From positions 98,689,291 to 98,753,290 of the forward strand of contig OY740773.1 of the NCBI GenBank assembly GCA_963513935.1: 64,000 nt of DNA, read 5' to 3'. A model generated the notes under the pieces. The model did no database searches, was not told the origin of the DNA, and saw nothing but the letters and a program-made list of their open reading frames with translations. A program made the translations under genes and the position numbers. Numbering within the stretch: the stretch's first letter is position 1; each line of letters begins with the position of its first letter. Source of the DNA: Aphrophora alni. Its lineage: Eukaryota > Arthropoda > Insecta > Hemiptera > Aphrophoridae. Positions 26,701 to 41,700 of this stretch are shown piece by piece.

Positions 26701-29700
26701 AAATACAGTAGAACTCCTCTTAACCGGTCTAGTCGGGACTGACACCCGGGCCGGTTGCCCGTTTGGCCGGTTGATCCGAGGTTCCCGTGAAAAATCGGTT
26801 TTCGTTCAAAGAAAGCTTATTTAATCAGGTAGCGCTAAGAATTATGCAATTAAGATGTTATTGCTACTTATTTTATTGAACATAAATGTATCGTATATAT
26901 TATGTTATGTATATTATACATCAAACATGAAAAAATTAAACACTACAAAGCTTTTTTACAGATTCCCCTCTGTCAAGTCTTTTGACACATTTAACCGCGT
27001 CTCAAACGAAACCAACACACGCTTCCGTTTTCGTAACTCCCTCTTTTTTTTTTACTGTATATACTATACGTAGATCATAACCAGTCAAAGACAAGAAGAA
27101 AACTGAAAAGAAATGTTATATTTTCCATAAAGATTTGTGGAAAAAAAGCGGCCTTTCAAACGTTTTTGTGGTGTATGTCTGATATAACAGCGGGTGCCAA
27201 TGTTGCGGTGTTTTATGCCGCCGACAATGTCGTTTGACTCGCCGCCGCTTTAGTGATTCAATTACAACTTATTTTCGGAAACTCTCATCCAACCAGTACA
27301 CTACGATATAGGCCAGTTAATCCGAGGAAAGGTTAATCCGAGGCTGGTTAACAGAGGTTCTACTGTATAATGATTAGACTCAATGATAGAACAATATAAT
27401 TGCTGAGATCAGAATCTATTGATTTAAAAAAAAAAAGAAATGATTTAAAATTTATTTTTGTTTTGTAAAATTAGCTTTAACAAATTATTTCATATTGGTG
27501 TGAGACAAAAGGTAAAGTGACTAAGGATTATTGAATTCTAAAGAATCCTCTGTTGTAAAATACCCAATAAAAAAACCAAACCTACTGAACCCTTTGTTCG
27601 TAAAAGTGATAAATAGGTTATGAATGATTAAAGTGATAAAAACAGATGAATGATTTGGATTTTTATTTTTGTAAAATGTTTCCCAATTTATAATTAATAG
27701 TTCCCTTAAGGGCTTCAACAATAAGATTTACATAAAATACAACAACACTACCAAAAAATACCTACCATATCAATTAGAAACAAAGATATTTATACATATG
27801 ATACTCATCATAAAAATGGCTAACATGATTAACCATCATTTGCCAGTGTTCAAAAGATGTCTTCCACACAATCTGTTATCAAATTTCTAAATAAACTCCT
27901 TTAATTTTAGGAAAAATTATAAATTGTGTCATATTAAAAAAACTTGCATCACTATTGGAGTCTGGTACCTATTACTTTATGGAGGAGTTCAGTGCTGCTT
28001 AGAGTGTAAGGTAGATTAAGTGTTGGATTTGTGATTTATTACTTTTTTTAATCTCTAAGTGTAATCTAATATAATACACAACCACTTGTGCGACTCGCTC
28101 ATTTATAAAAACTCTAACCTACTTTTAAATGGGCTAGAAACTTGAAATTTGCCAAAGTTATAGTTTTTAGCCTGTAACCAACAGGAAAATCCCAAAGAGT
28201 TATTTTTTAAAATTTATAATTTTCAAAAAAATCAAAATGGCAGATGCAACTTTAAAGTCAGTGTAGACCTTTTAAGATCTATTGTGGCTAAACAGTAAGA
28301 CCTACCTATCAAAAATATTGATTGCATCAGCAGTCACAGATTTGAGAAGATCTACAAGTTTGTTTCTATAACTTTTTTGTACCTCCATCGGTTGTACATA
28401 GATGGAGCTACATTTTGGATTCTAGGTAAATTTTGTACATTTACTCACTTACAGGACAGCTGGAATCATCAAATTATTCCACAGTTATGGCAGGTATGGC
28501 CAGTATGCCTGCCAAATTTAACGATTCTAGATGTCCTATTAGTGTCAAGAAATTGAAAAATGTGTAAAGATTATTGAGTTAAGATCTACAACTTTGATCC
28601 AATGTCAAACCTCCCTCTTCCCGATTCCTCGAAACCCACTGGGTTTGGGTTGAAGCCCCCAATGAGCAAAGCAAGTGTATGTAATATACAAGTATACATG
28701 AAGATTATTATAATTTATATCTATGTATATGCTATATTGTATATTTAATTTTGTTTATAATAATTTTAAAGACAGATTTAATTTTCTTCAGCTGTTGACT
28801 TCATTAAACAAGAAGAGAGTGACCCAAACATATTTCTTTCTCTTTTTATTGCGTTAAAACATTTTCTACTGACTCACCGATTATGTCTAACATCTCTATG
28901 AATATGACCCCAATGTATGTTGTATTTTAACGAGTCCTTTGAACCTATTAATATTCCGACAAGTTCTACACTTATGGCTAATAAAATTTGTAAAAGTTTA
29001 TTGTAAATAATGTTGTTTTAAACACAGCAAACCTGTTGAACTTCTTAAAACCCTTACAGACATTAACACTCCATTAAGACAACAGTAGTGTATATATTAT
29101 AATTCGGCATTGCTAAATTTCGTGCATGCCAGATTATGATTTATCTAATATAACAAACATTTTTATATATTACTTGACTATCAGTGTTTAATGTACAGAT
29201 AATCTTACCATTTAAAAGTAATGAAATACTAGGTAACCTTTGGACAGGACGTATTAATAATTCTTGTAGACTCTGACGTCCACATTCAGGTTTAGTTTGG
29301 CATATCTTGAGGAAAGCATGAAACCTTGGTTTAGACTGATCGCACTTGACTAACATGTCTTTTGTGTTCTCGAAGAAATTTACAAATGGAGGATATGCTT
29401 TTACTAAATCAGGAGCCTGCGTTAACATAAACAAATAATAAATTAATTAAAATTTTTATTTGAACATGAATATAGTAATTATTATTAAATAGAATATATT
29501 TTTTAATAATAGTGTCCTAAAAGTCTCTTTTAATTTATAGTTTGAATGAGTAAGGTTTTTTTTAAATGTGATTATGTACAACTTCAATAATAAAACAACA
29601 AAGAAGCTATCTTTTGGTATATAGAGCAATTATGCAGTGATAACTGAAAAGTTTAAAATGGTAATCCATAACAGTGGCACATAATTTTATAAAGAATACT

Positions 29701-32700
29701 GTCCTAACCAAAGGGCTCTGTTGTCCCTATCAAAAACAGCAGCTAATTGAAAATTAAAATAGAGCTATATTCCCATATTTTTTACTTATACTACAAAGAA
29801 GTTTTAATAATTTGTTGGTTATTTACTCGTCTTTAATTTATGCTCGTTAAGACTAATAGATAATATTATCGAAAAACGTAACACCACCTACTGGGCTCGA
29901 ACCGGTTTAACCTTTGGTGAACTATGGTAATTTAAGTGTGCACACTCCCAACTGAGCTAAGTGGTTATCACAGAGTACGATTATACAACCCTATTGGAGT
30001 TAACGCCCCGCAGAAAATAACACAATTTTGAGGGGAGCTCAATTGGAATTTATCGTATAGTACTCTTTGGAAATCTCATTTAACGTAGAAAGCAATACTG
30101 CAAACGCAATTTAGTTTAATATAAAACGGATATAACTAACTTAAAATTTGCTAATTGGATTTAATAGGATTAGTTTCGTATCTGAACGCAGCATATTTTT
30201 TAGGTCAAAAAATGAGTTTACAGTACTGTTTTCTACATTACATCAGCTATCAAATGAAATGGTAAACAACAAATATTTTATTCGAGTTAACTATAAGGGT
30301 ACCTACATAGCTCTATTTTAATATTCATACAACTAGCAATTAATTTTAGATAAGGGTAAAATAATGACTTCTGTATTGTGCAGTTTTCTCTACTCGCTAT
30401 TCTTTATAAAAATATTATTTTTTTATATAGGTTACCATTTATAATTTTTTAGTTGCACACAAAAATCCAATTTGATAAGGAGGGGGTAAAATTGCTCTGT
30501 ATGGTAAATTTTTGATTTTTTTTAAATCACTCGTTCATAGCAGGGAAGGGTAAGTATTTTTTGGGCATCTGGTAAAACAGATGAACCATTTAACTTAACA
30601 TAATGAAATAATTCAAGAACCCTCATTTTCAAAAAAGTTTTAAAGGAAAGGGGTTTATATTTATTGTTGTTTAGCCTAAGAACTAAATTTATTAAAACAT
30701 ATCTTAGTCAATTGTAGTTTTTGGCAACATCTTCAAGCCACAGGCAACATCTTCAAGCCAGCTAATTTATAAGTCCATTTACAAAATATTACGCAATGTA
30801 ATTAATTTTAAAATAACACATAATTTAATACATTAACTGTACATGCCACACAATATTTTTATTTTTTTTAATTTTTACTGTTTAAACGTATCATGCTAAA
30901 GTAACTGATTCTTCCAGTTAATGTTATAGAAACATGATGGTTTTAAACAGTGACAAATTATATTCATTTAAATATTGTATGAAAAGTTTTGTCGTGTCAC
31001 GTTCTCAGTGTGAAGTCGGCCATTGTCATGAATCAAAACAATACATTTTGTACGCATTCTTTGGTACTTATTCTGTATTCCAAGACACAGTTTCCTATGC
31101 ATCTCACAGTAAACATTTGTTTTGATTGTTTCACCTTGCAGTAAAAAATCCACCAGTAGAATATAATGTCCCAAAATACACTGCACATGATTTTTCGAAT
31201 TGTCTAGATTTGCTAGGCTTTAGTCTTTCCTGGTGATAAAATGTGTGTCCATTCTGTCGATTGCTGTTATGATTCAGGGGTTTCATAAGCGATCCAAGGC
31301 TCATCATTCCCGTTTATTATCCGACTCAGAAATTAATCACCATTTTATAGTAACATCTCAAAAATTCACTCCCCTGACACTGGTTTTTCTGTTGCTCTGT
31401 GTAAGAGTTTTTGGCAGCCAACATGCAAAAAGTTGAAGCAATTTTACAAAAAACATTTTAATGAAGAAGTGATCTTAAAATATAAGGAAATTCCACAGAA
31501 AGAGCAGAAATTGTAAACTTATGCTTTACCTTAATCTTTTCTCGTACTGTACGAACCAATCACCATTAACCAAAGATATATGCCGACTTCATTCGTAATC
31601 GTGCACTTGATCACATCTTTCATTGAAGCATCTCCTTACCACTGAATCACTCATCGTATTTTCTCCATAAACCCTGACAGATCTGTCAATGTATATCGAC
31701 TGGTTTAGTGTTCTTCGCATTCAGAAAATGAATTACAGATCTAATCTCACTAGCGGCAAGATTTTTAATCAATTTTGCCATTTTAAACAAGCACTACAAA
31801 GCGTAAACAACAAACAGCAATGTCAAAATGGCATCATATCCTTCTCCTTGACTCAGAGCAACTACCGTACAAGCACCGAACTGTGATCACAGCGCTCCAA
31901 AGCAAGATACAAACAGAACTTACTATCTGAACGTACATCGTATGTTCATGATGTACTGATTGCATCACACACAAAAGTAGTGAATATGTTGATTATATAA
32001 TTTGTCATGAGTTATTTCTCGCTACTGTAAACACTATTAGTTAACTATTTACTATGGCCATGTGTGTATAAATGCTAAAATCCATTTCTATAATTTAGCA
32101 AACATTAATCTGTGTGCTATAATAACAACGAATGTACTAAATGTAAGTGAAATGTTAAATTTGTAATGTCAATTATGTGTAATTCGCAAACAACATCTAT
32201 ATTTAGATGTAAAGTAAATTGTACAAGTGTTTTAGCTAACTAAGATGTGTGAACTATTCATGCAATCGTGCCAGAGACAAGCCAATAAACCACATTTACT
32301 ATCATAAACATAGATGTGAAATTTTCATTTTCTATTTATTTTTTTTACAATTGACTGTTCCTCTAAAATAACACAACTATCTGAACTTACAAATTTAAGA
32401 AATATGTTGCCAATGCTGACATCTTCTGTCCAATGTGTAGCAGCCCACTTCAACTGTTCCAACATCTGGCAATGTGTTTGGTAAATAGGAGGTAAGTGAC
32501 CAAATATTATTTTCACTTCTGTTGGATTTAAAAGCTGCCCTTCTGTTTCACACATTTCCTCTAACGGTGTCTTGAACAACTGTAATTATCAGGCAAAATG
32601 TTTACAATATATTAGTTACAATAGACATTATCAATCGTAAATATACAAAAACTACTATTATTGGTATATCAATTATTAAATTACAAAGTCATTCATGTCA

Positions 32701-35700
32701 AACAATTATTGTATTCCGATTTGAAAGTTAATGGACAATCATGGATTTTTGTTATTATTGATATAGTTTATTCTGATATTGTGTATATTAAAACTAGTAT
32801 ACAACATTTTGAGAGAAAGGATCAACTCCTGTTATCATGTGATAAACCTAGACATGACAAATATGAAAAAAAATCCTACATAGTTTAGTAGCCTTTTCAT
32901 GTTCTATAGTTTTATATACTTTAACCGCTCAGGTTAAGTTTTAACCCTGGGTTTCTTTCTTAGATTATTAGGTTTAGTTTTAGCTTCAAACGTGATTTTA
33001 GGCTCTTTTCATATTTCTCATGTCCTAGGTTTATCACTTGATAACAAGAGTTGATCTTGTAATGTTTCACATTTTTGCGCTTATCATTTTCAAAGTCTAG
33101 TCAAAGTATAATGGAAATCCTTTGATAATTGCCGATTGTAACATCAGTAACCAGTAGATTATCCTGGTTGCAACAGAGAAATGTTAACAGTTCATCTCCC
33201 GTTACATAACCTTATCGGCAAAATATTGGATTTTGGATTGACATTTAATATTCAAATTGAACAATGTGTGTGTGATATTCAAAGCGAGATATATTTAATC
33301 ATAATAATTATTTCTATTTAAAATGGTCAGGAATGTTTGTCTAATTATAAGAACATTTTAGGGTTAAGAACTTAAATAATATGATCTGACAACTCTGTTA
33401 GTTCGAATCATAGAAAAGAGATCTTACAACACTGTTCAGACCAAACCCATTATATTATTTCTACCGACTCAGGTAAAAATTCTACCGGCTCATAGAATAT
33501 TCCAATGCAAATAAGACATTGTTATTTGAGCAAATATTTGAGGGATATATTTGAGCAAATCATTCAAGACATTGAATAACTGGTAATTGTTGTATCGTTT
33601 TGTTTGCGATATTGTTTTGGTGTTACATCTTCTGTTGTTTTAACTGAAATAATAAGAAAAAGAATAGATTTTCTATCAAAACATCACTCACAGCATTTTA
33701 ATGACTGTGGAGGAAAACCCAAAAGAACCGAAAAGGCTTCAAAAAAAGTAAAAAGGACATAATTACATTAAAAAACTTACCGTCATTATAGTGTTTAGGA
33801 TATTCACATAATTAGATTCCGTTTGAACCAGCTCCAAAAACACTTGGTGCCTTGGGCTTAATACTTTTCTTGGTGTGTCCCCAGTCACAGACTCGACTTC
33901 TGCTGCAAATTAAAAAATCAAACGTAGGTTAGTATTGTATTAACCTTGTTTTTAAATTTGTGCAAGTCTGTTGTTGTAGATAGCAATATACATTAATAAT
34001 GACACAACATAGTAATAATATCAAAAATATAACTCTTCGTTAAACCAAGTAAAAATTTAATTTCGATACACCCACATATTTGTTTTGTATATACAGGGTG
34101 ATCAACTGAAGAAGGCCGTCCACCATTCGGATCTCTAAAACTATAAGAGAAGCAAAGAACTTGAAATGGAAAACCTTTCCAACGTTTTAAATTTAAAGCT
34201 ATGCTATTCATATTTTGAAAAGTTAATGCCTATATCCGACAGGCGACCAGCTTCAATTTTTGTTGTTTTTTTGGTAATTGTTTACTATTATTAGATCACC
34301 AATGATTTGTTCATAACATTTTAGAAGAATATTTCAACTGTCGCAATGTTAAGAAAACGCATAATAGTTAGGTCAGTTAAGGCGGAGCAGCCCGTTATCT
34401 ATGCCGAATGATTAGTTGCGATCATAAGCACATCATGTTTAAATGAACACACACTTCTGCTGCAGGCTCCAAGTTTACTTTAACAAAATTCATATTTTGT
34501 CTGAAAAGGAGGAATTTTTAAATTTGTTTTTGTATGATCGTGTCATTCCTCGGTCGAAATATTATATAAGCGAGCATTACCAGAGAGACAACCCCACAAC
34601 CCAAAGAAACCAATTCTTGTCCAGTGTACTGGCCAATTATTCATACGACAATTTTTAAAGTAGGCCTACGTTTCAAAAAAATATATTTACTTTTCCGACA
34701 ACTTTTTTATTTCATTTTGTTATTATTACATCTAATCGAACAGTATATTCTCAATAGTAAAGAAATTGTTGGACCCAATAATAATAAACAATTAATTTTT
34801 TTTAAAATAGCAACTGCTTTTGGAGAGGACATGTACTTTTAAGACCTTTTTATTCTTAGATATTGTTTTGATAAACCCAACCATTTAGAATCTATAGCCT
34901 ATGAGATATTAGTGGATAATCTGACTATTAGCGGGTGGGATTATATATTTTTCCTTAAATTTAGGATAAAAATATCATTTATTATAGAATATTAGGTAAA
35001 CAAGATACATGATGTGTAGAAGAACATTTTATTAATTATTTCACTTGTAGGTCCCATCTTAAAACATTTCTTCAGGCCTGAAACAGTAGTTTGAAACGAA
35101 AATGTAAACATAATGATCATGTGAAATAATTTAATGAAATACACTTCTACACATTCAAATTACCTGTCTGCCTTATAGTCTATACAAAATTATATGTTAC
35201 CCCAAATCAAAGATAAAAAATCATTAAAACCATAATAAAAATTAATGTCCATTTTTCACAGACCGTAGATTCTAATCGCTTGCATTTATCAAAACCTACC
35301 CAAAAAGTTTAAAAAAATCTTACAAAAACATGGTGTTGCTATTAAAAAAATAAAAAGTTTACCACCAATTTGGCAACTTTTCAAAATTTGGATAACATAT
35401 TTTTAAGTCTCATACAAAAAGTAGGTATGATTTAAAGTTTTTATATCAATCTTAGTAAAGTATAGTATTAATTTTCTTAGTTAAAGTCAAATAGTGGTCA
35501 CACTTGTATATTGTCCTGATTTCAACAGATAATTGTATAAGTGATTGCTAGTTTGTCCTCACCTTAAATATTAGAATGGATAGATCTGTTTTATTATTAA
35601 TGTAGGTTTGACATAAGTTATACAAGAGGTTAGGATATAAAATTGAGTTTATCAAAAGAGAAAAATATGCAGATCATCAGTCTGATATGTCAATCTCTCT

Positions 35701-38700
35701 TTTCATTCGCATTCAGGTTAGGCAAACAATACTGTAAGGGCTAACAAACCTTAACGGTCACCAAAATATATCAGTAAATAAGAGGCAAAGAAATTGTAAA
35801 AATACAACATAAACTAAATCTGCATATTACATTAACTCTATATAAAAAGCAGATTGAGAGTATAATGGAGGAATGGCGGACTGCCTGGAATGCAGTTCAA
35901 CAAGTAGACATATGTATTGAGTGACTTAATATTGTATAGTTAACTTCGTAGCAAACATTTTGTTGACCCAGATTTTGATGAGTCCTGAAAGAATATCTGC
36001 ATGGCTTTAAAGCCACAGATCCTCGGTGCTGTGGACGCTTTTAAGAATTAAGTGGGAACTTTGAAACACATACAGCAAAGATAATGGTTTTAGGGATTAA
36101 GTTGAAAAACAAAATGATTCCAAAAGCTTAAAGACTGAAACCGCCCTCTCAGAGACTCACATTAGTGAATATGGGCTTGGTAATCCTGAGGTACACAGCT
36201 GGATCTACGCCTTTTTTTCATGTAGTCTTGGGTTAGATCTCTCTTTCATCTTTCATATTAGGTCTTCTTGACTATTTTTTCTTCTCTTCCGACCCTGACA
36301 CTAATGGAATAGGAAGTGGGGATCTTTATTTTATGTTCTTTTCTTCCTTTTATGATAATCAAGAGGTTTTTGTCTTTAAACAAGGGGGAAAATCTTGATA
36401 TTGTATTAGTAGTGATTTCACTGCAAGGTTTTACGAAGGCCATAGTATTCAATGTCACCTAATACTGGTTAATACGTACCAGTTAAAGTACGAGTTAATT
36501 TCTATAAATTGAAATAAGCAGTATTCAACAAACTGGATTGTAGTGTATTCAACAACAATTTACACACATTTAAAATCAAAGTATTAATAAACTATTAAAT
36601 TAAAAACAAGGTAAACTAACAACACTATATACTTACTATCATTAAGATGGCCGCCAGGACTAGGTGTACAGTCTAAGAAAGAACCACTCACGCTAAGCAG
36701 TCCTGCATCACTCACTGAAGATCTTCGTTTTGATATAACAGGTGTAACACCACTACCTGATACCAGTCTTGACACTGCATCTTGTAACCTCTTCCTTTTC
36801 CTTGCTCGACCAGAGACTGTTATAGGAGTATTTGCGTCAATTTCTCTCCTATTTGGGCTTACTAGGCTTTCCAAATACTGCAATCAAATATATCTTAGAT
36901 TATATGATATTTTTTTAAAGTTATTGTTATAAATTGTTTTATATAATTTCACTAGACATATCTCAGCACGCTAATATAGATGTAGTCAAACTTGTAGCAA
37001 AACATGTGCTTACTGGTATATTGCTCCTTCAATGATTAACCCTTTCCCTTTGGAATTTTTGCAGTCCTATTAGCCCATCTACTTATTTTATTAGACGGAA
37101 AATGTTTACTGCTTGTAAAATTAATTTCAAACAATTTAGACTTGTTTTTTTATATAAAACTAGACTGAAGGTATGAATTATTACATAAAAAGTATTTTGA
37201 TTGCAATGTCTGTTCGTTATTACCCAGAAGTTGACTTCCTGGAAACTAGGTTTGTTTTCTTTTTGTTTTTTATACAGCAGTGTTGCTGTCCTTTAAGAAT
37301 TCGGTTTCAATATAGTTCCCGTGAGAACAGTCTGTAGTATAGAGTTGTGTACTGTGATAACTCTCAAACTAAAATGTTTAACTTTAAACCTTACAATTGT
37401 TTAATTTTCTTCTTTTTATTAAATTTACATTTTCCTAGTTTGTCTATTTGTTTATTCAGTACTGTAGTACGAAATGATTAATAAATAAATAATATTATTT
37501 AATTTACAAATTTGTGTTTTATTGTGTATTTTTGAGAGATTAAAACCATTATGCCTGTGTACTATAAAAACTTTGACAATACAGTACAGTCGTGAAACAA
37601 TACCAATGTTTAATTTATTTACTTTTATTGACCGTAATATGTATTAAAGTAATGTGCTTTATTATACAGTAGGTAAATGAACATATAATTTAGGTTCACC
37701 ATTTAAATTTTCTAAATTGTTACAACAAGACACTATTCTGGTGGTTTAGCCTTCCATGCGTTAACAGCCAGTCTATACAACTGCATCTCTTCCGATATCG
37801 GACACTTCTCAATAGCGGACATTAAAGTAGTCCGAGCAGTGTCCGTTATTTGGAAGTTTCACTTATTATGTTTAACATTAATTGTAAAATTAATATTTTT
37901 ATTATATACATTTGGCCCATAACTTTGTTTCCCTCTGCTTCCACAAAAAAATCATAACTAAAGCTTTACAGAATAAAATTTCTTATTAAACAGTGTATTT
38001 TCCAATACCTAATTGTTATTGTCATTATATTGCACAAACAATTTTTTCATGCATTCTCATTTCGCATTTTCATACAACAATATATCTCTTTAAAATAAGG
38101 TTGCTAACAAGTTTAAAAAATGAATTATTAAAAATATTATTATTATTATTTTGTAATGAAATGTATCAGGTTTTGTTAAGCATCAATCAGGCTTATATTT
38201 CTCACATTGTTGTTACAGAAGCAATACTCTAAAAATGAGAATCAAGAAATATAAAAATTTCGTCTTTATGCAATATAATAACAATAAACAATGTTTAGGA
38301 ATTTTAAAATACACGGTTTTATAAAAAAATTAATTCTTAAGAACTTACTTTCTTATGTTTTATTCTAATATGAAGAAAAGGAAAAAGTTAAGAACGAAAA
38401 TGTATATAAGAAAATGATAAATTTGTATGTTGGAATAAAAAGAAATTAGGCCGGATTCAAAAATCTGAACAAAAATAATTTTCCCATAGTACTGATGATA
38501 TTTCGAAGTATATCACATAATTTTCTCACCGTTATTAGACTAGTTTCTCATCAGATTTTCTACATACAGTAGAACCCCTCTAATCCGTCACATTCGGGAC
38601 TGGGGGCATGATCGGAACGCAAAAAAGGTCGGATTATCCGAAAAAAAAAAGTCAATATTTATTACATATTATATAAAGAGATTTTTTTAAAGTGAAATAA

Positions 38701-41700
38701 GTGATATATAAACTTTTAAAAGTCTATATAATAAAGTCTATATATAAACTCTGCAAGTACTATAGCAAATCAATAGAAACAACATGAGAGATGACACAGC
38801 ACTGAAGCGGGAAAGCGATAACAAACCGGATGAATGGCGCCAGATGGGCCTTGAGTCATCGACAAGTCGGCACATTATCGCGAGCTCGAGTACGGTCGGA
38901 TTAACCGGAGTAACGGACCACCCGAGGGCGGATTAGAGGGGTGCTACATACTGGACTACTTAGCTTGAAAGTGGCTTGATTATTTTGGCACATGAGAGAA
39001 GACTCAAACATAATTTTAAGAAAATATGTGATAGTGCATCTCAATGAAAATCTCATTAAGGTTAATCATACAAAATGTAAAAAAATAAATAAATAACAAT
39101 AATAAAATTTTAAAAATAAATAAATAAAAATATAAAATATTTAAAAAAATACTGTATACAGTAGACTCGCAACTATCCGGCCTGGGCTGTCATGTAAATA
39201 ATATCAATTTAGTTTATAAAACAGTTAATTTTCACTCGTAAGGCCTTACGAAATATACGGCTACACTCACAGTACACATTTTTAATATCCCGAGTTATAA
39301 AATACTTGCTTTAGAAATAACCTTATTCACAGAGAGATTGATTATAGCTGTGTGAACACATGTTCATTTTTTCCCCCATCTATAAGAAAATATGGCTCTG
39401 ATATTTTATGGTACTCGGTAAGCAATAGATATCTAAACGTGATCAGTTTTATATGTGCTACTTTATTGGCGTTTTCCTATTTTGATTTATGATCAGTTTT
39501 TATAACCATTTGTTAAATATAGATGACAAATGCAAAAATTATGTTGTCTAATTCAGTAAAACTTAGATAATTCAAATCTCTTTAATTAGAAATTGGCGTT
39601 ATTTCGAAGTTTTAGGTTGGTCCCTTGAACTTTATATATCAATGTAAAAAAATTAAGGTTAATTCGAAGTCAACTTCTTTAACTCGAAGTTTTTGTATCA
39701 ATACTAAAAATAAAATCTTGTACTGTAAGGGATCGCCTTCTAAGAATTATACTGTACACTGAATAGGATACTGCCAGGGGATAAAAGCTTAGCTGCTATT
39801 GTTTGGTCACATGTTCTAATTTTAGGCGCACCATCTCCTTCGAAAATTCTTTAGATAGTCTGTCGATTGATGCTCTGCTCAAACTTGGTCTGTTATTTGT
39901 GTTTTAGAAGTGATGTGTGTGCAAGTGATCGCAATGTCTTTGACTAAACCACATGTCCAGTACAAGACATTAACATTTTGTGTTAGTTAAGGCAATTGCG
40001 TGAGTTTCTGTGGTACATTAAAGGACAAACCAATGTAAGTGAAGCTTTTTTTCATTCTCTAAACGAACTTGAGGATTTTGCAAACCTTAAAAGAATTAAT
40101 TCTGCAAAGCCATTGGACATTTCATTATACTTTGTCAAACTATAATTTAGTGTATACATAAAATATGTGTATAACTTACTGTATACTAGTACTGTGTATA
40201 ATAAAATAGCTTCTTTAACTTTTGATTTATGAAAATAAGCTTATAAAATAAACATATACATGATCTTGAGAACCTAAAACTTGAAATTTTTTTAACTTTT
40301 ATAATTCAAATTTTTCCACTGGTCCCTTCAGCTTCGAACATCTAAAGTTCTACTGTACATGTTAAATAAATGTAAAAATTGTATTATTATTATTTGTCAT
40401 TTTATTTAAATTCACTTTTATAAATTAGGTGAAATTAACATTATTTTCTCAAATTCTACAAACATAAGTTTAAATAGGCTATGAAACACTGCCAATCATA
40501 AATTTGGTTCAAAAATTAATATTTTATTAAAGTTTCTCAAAAGCTTGTTTTTTGTATTCATTCATTAAAAATTAAGAAAAAAAAGTCAGAATTTATGAAA
40601 CACCTGATATTTATGAAGCTACGTTATTCTAAAATTATTCTTGTACATTTCAATAAAATTTCCTATAGAAATTTAATTGAAGTATTAAAAAAAAAGAATA
40701 ATTGTAAAATACACAAAAACTTACATCTTCAAACAAATAGTCCTTTTCATCGACACAGCCTTCATTTTGCACTGATGCCCAAAACCATTCGGCTTTAACA
40801 ATGTGGGCTTGCGTAGGTGCTTGGGGTGGTACGCTGATAACAGTAGACTCATCTACTACCTGCAAAAATAGTATTTAGTTAAATAAAAACAATGAAACTA
40901 AAGTGTCACAAATTTGTAAGTATCTGCTTACAAGAATTAAGTTATTAACAAATACTATTACATATTGTACAAGATATAATGGTATTAAGAAACAGAGAAA
41001 AATGGTAAAAAATAAAGAAAAAGTGTTTATAACTTTGAAAATAGATAAGATATTAAATTTAGATTTGGTACCACATTTTTGTATGTTATGGTTTACAAGT
41101 GTACCAAAAACAAAAACTTTATATGTATATTTTTAAAATGGCAGCCTTTTAAAATATTTAATTTAGAATATCTCTAAAATGTTAACTTTACAACAAATTT
41201 ACAAGATACATTTTCCCCCCTTTTTTAAATGACAAACAAAACTGTTAAACAATTTTTTTTCCTGTAGGTCAAATGATAACAACGTTATCAATAAAATACT
41301 GAACATTTAATTTCATGGTATGGGTAAAATTATTTAATCTAGTAGTAAAATATTTTTTTGTTTGGTTCGACATTTTCAATTTCTGAATTTTCAACAAAAA
41401 ATGTTGAACCAAACTAAAATCGGTTCAATACTAGGGAACATAATTTTACCATAACCAAGATATTATATTTTTAATTAAATTCTTGTTGATAACTCAGCAG
41501 TTTTTGAGATATTTGACATTAAAATAGTATAAAGAGTCTGTTATTTTAAATATACAGTAGAGTCTCGCAAACTCGGCACTCGATAACCCGGCAGTCCGGA
41601 TTACTCGGCGACCCCGACGGGAAATAATATATTTCTAAAAACAGCGATGTTCATAAAAGTTCGGCAGATCCCAAAGCGGGCGTTAACTTCGATTGCTCGA

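Noticed and set aside
29885..29980. A functional tRNA gene
   Set aside because: The acceptor and T stems pair poorly, so a SINE head or relic is more likely.
30722..30762. Duplicated GGCAACATCTTCAAGCCA as a hammerhead-like motif
   Set aside because: The complement has a GAAGAT box but no GAAA at the right distance.
37760..37860. A further Tigger-type MITE
   Set aside because: The TCCG-rich segment has no paired termini or TA duplication.
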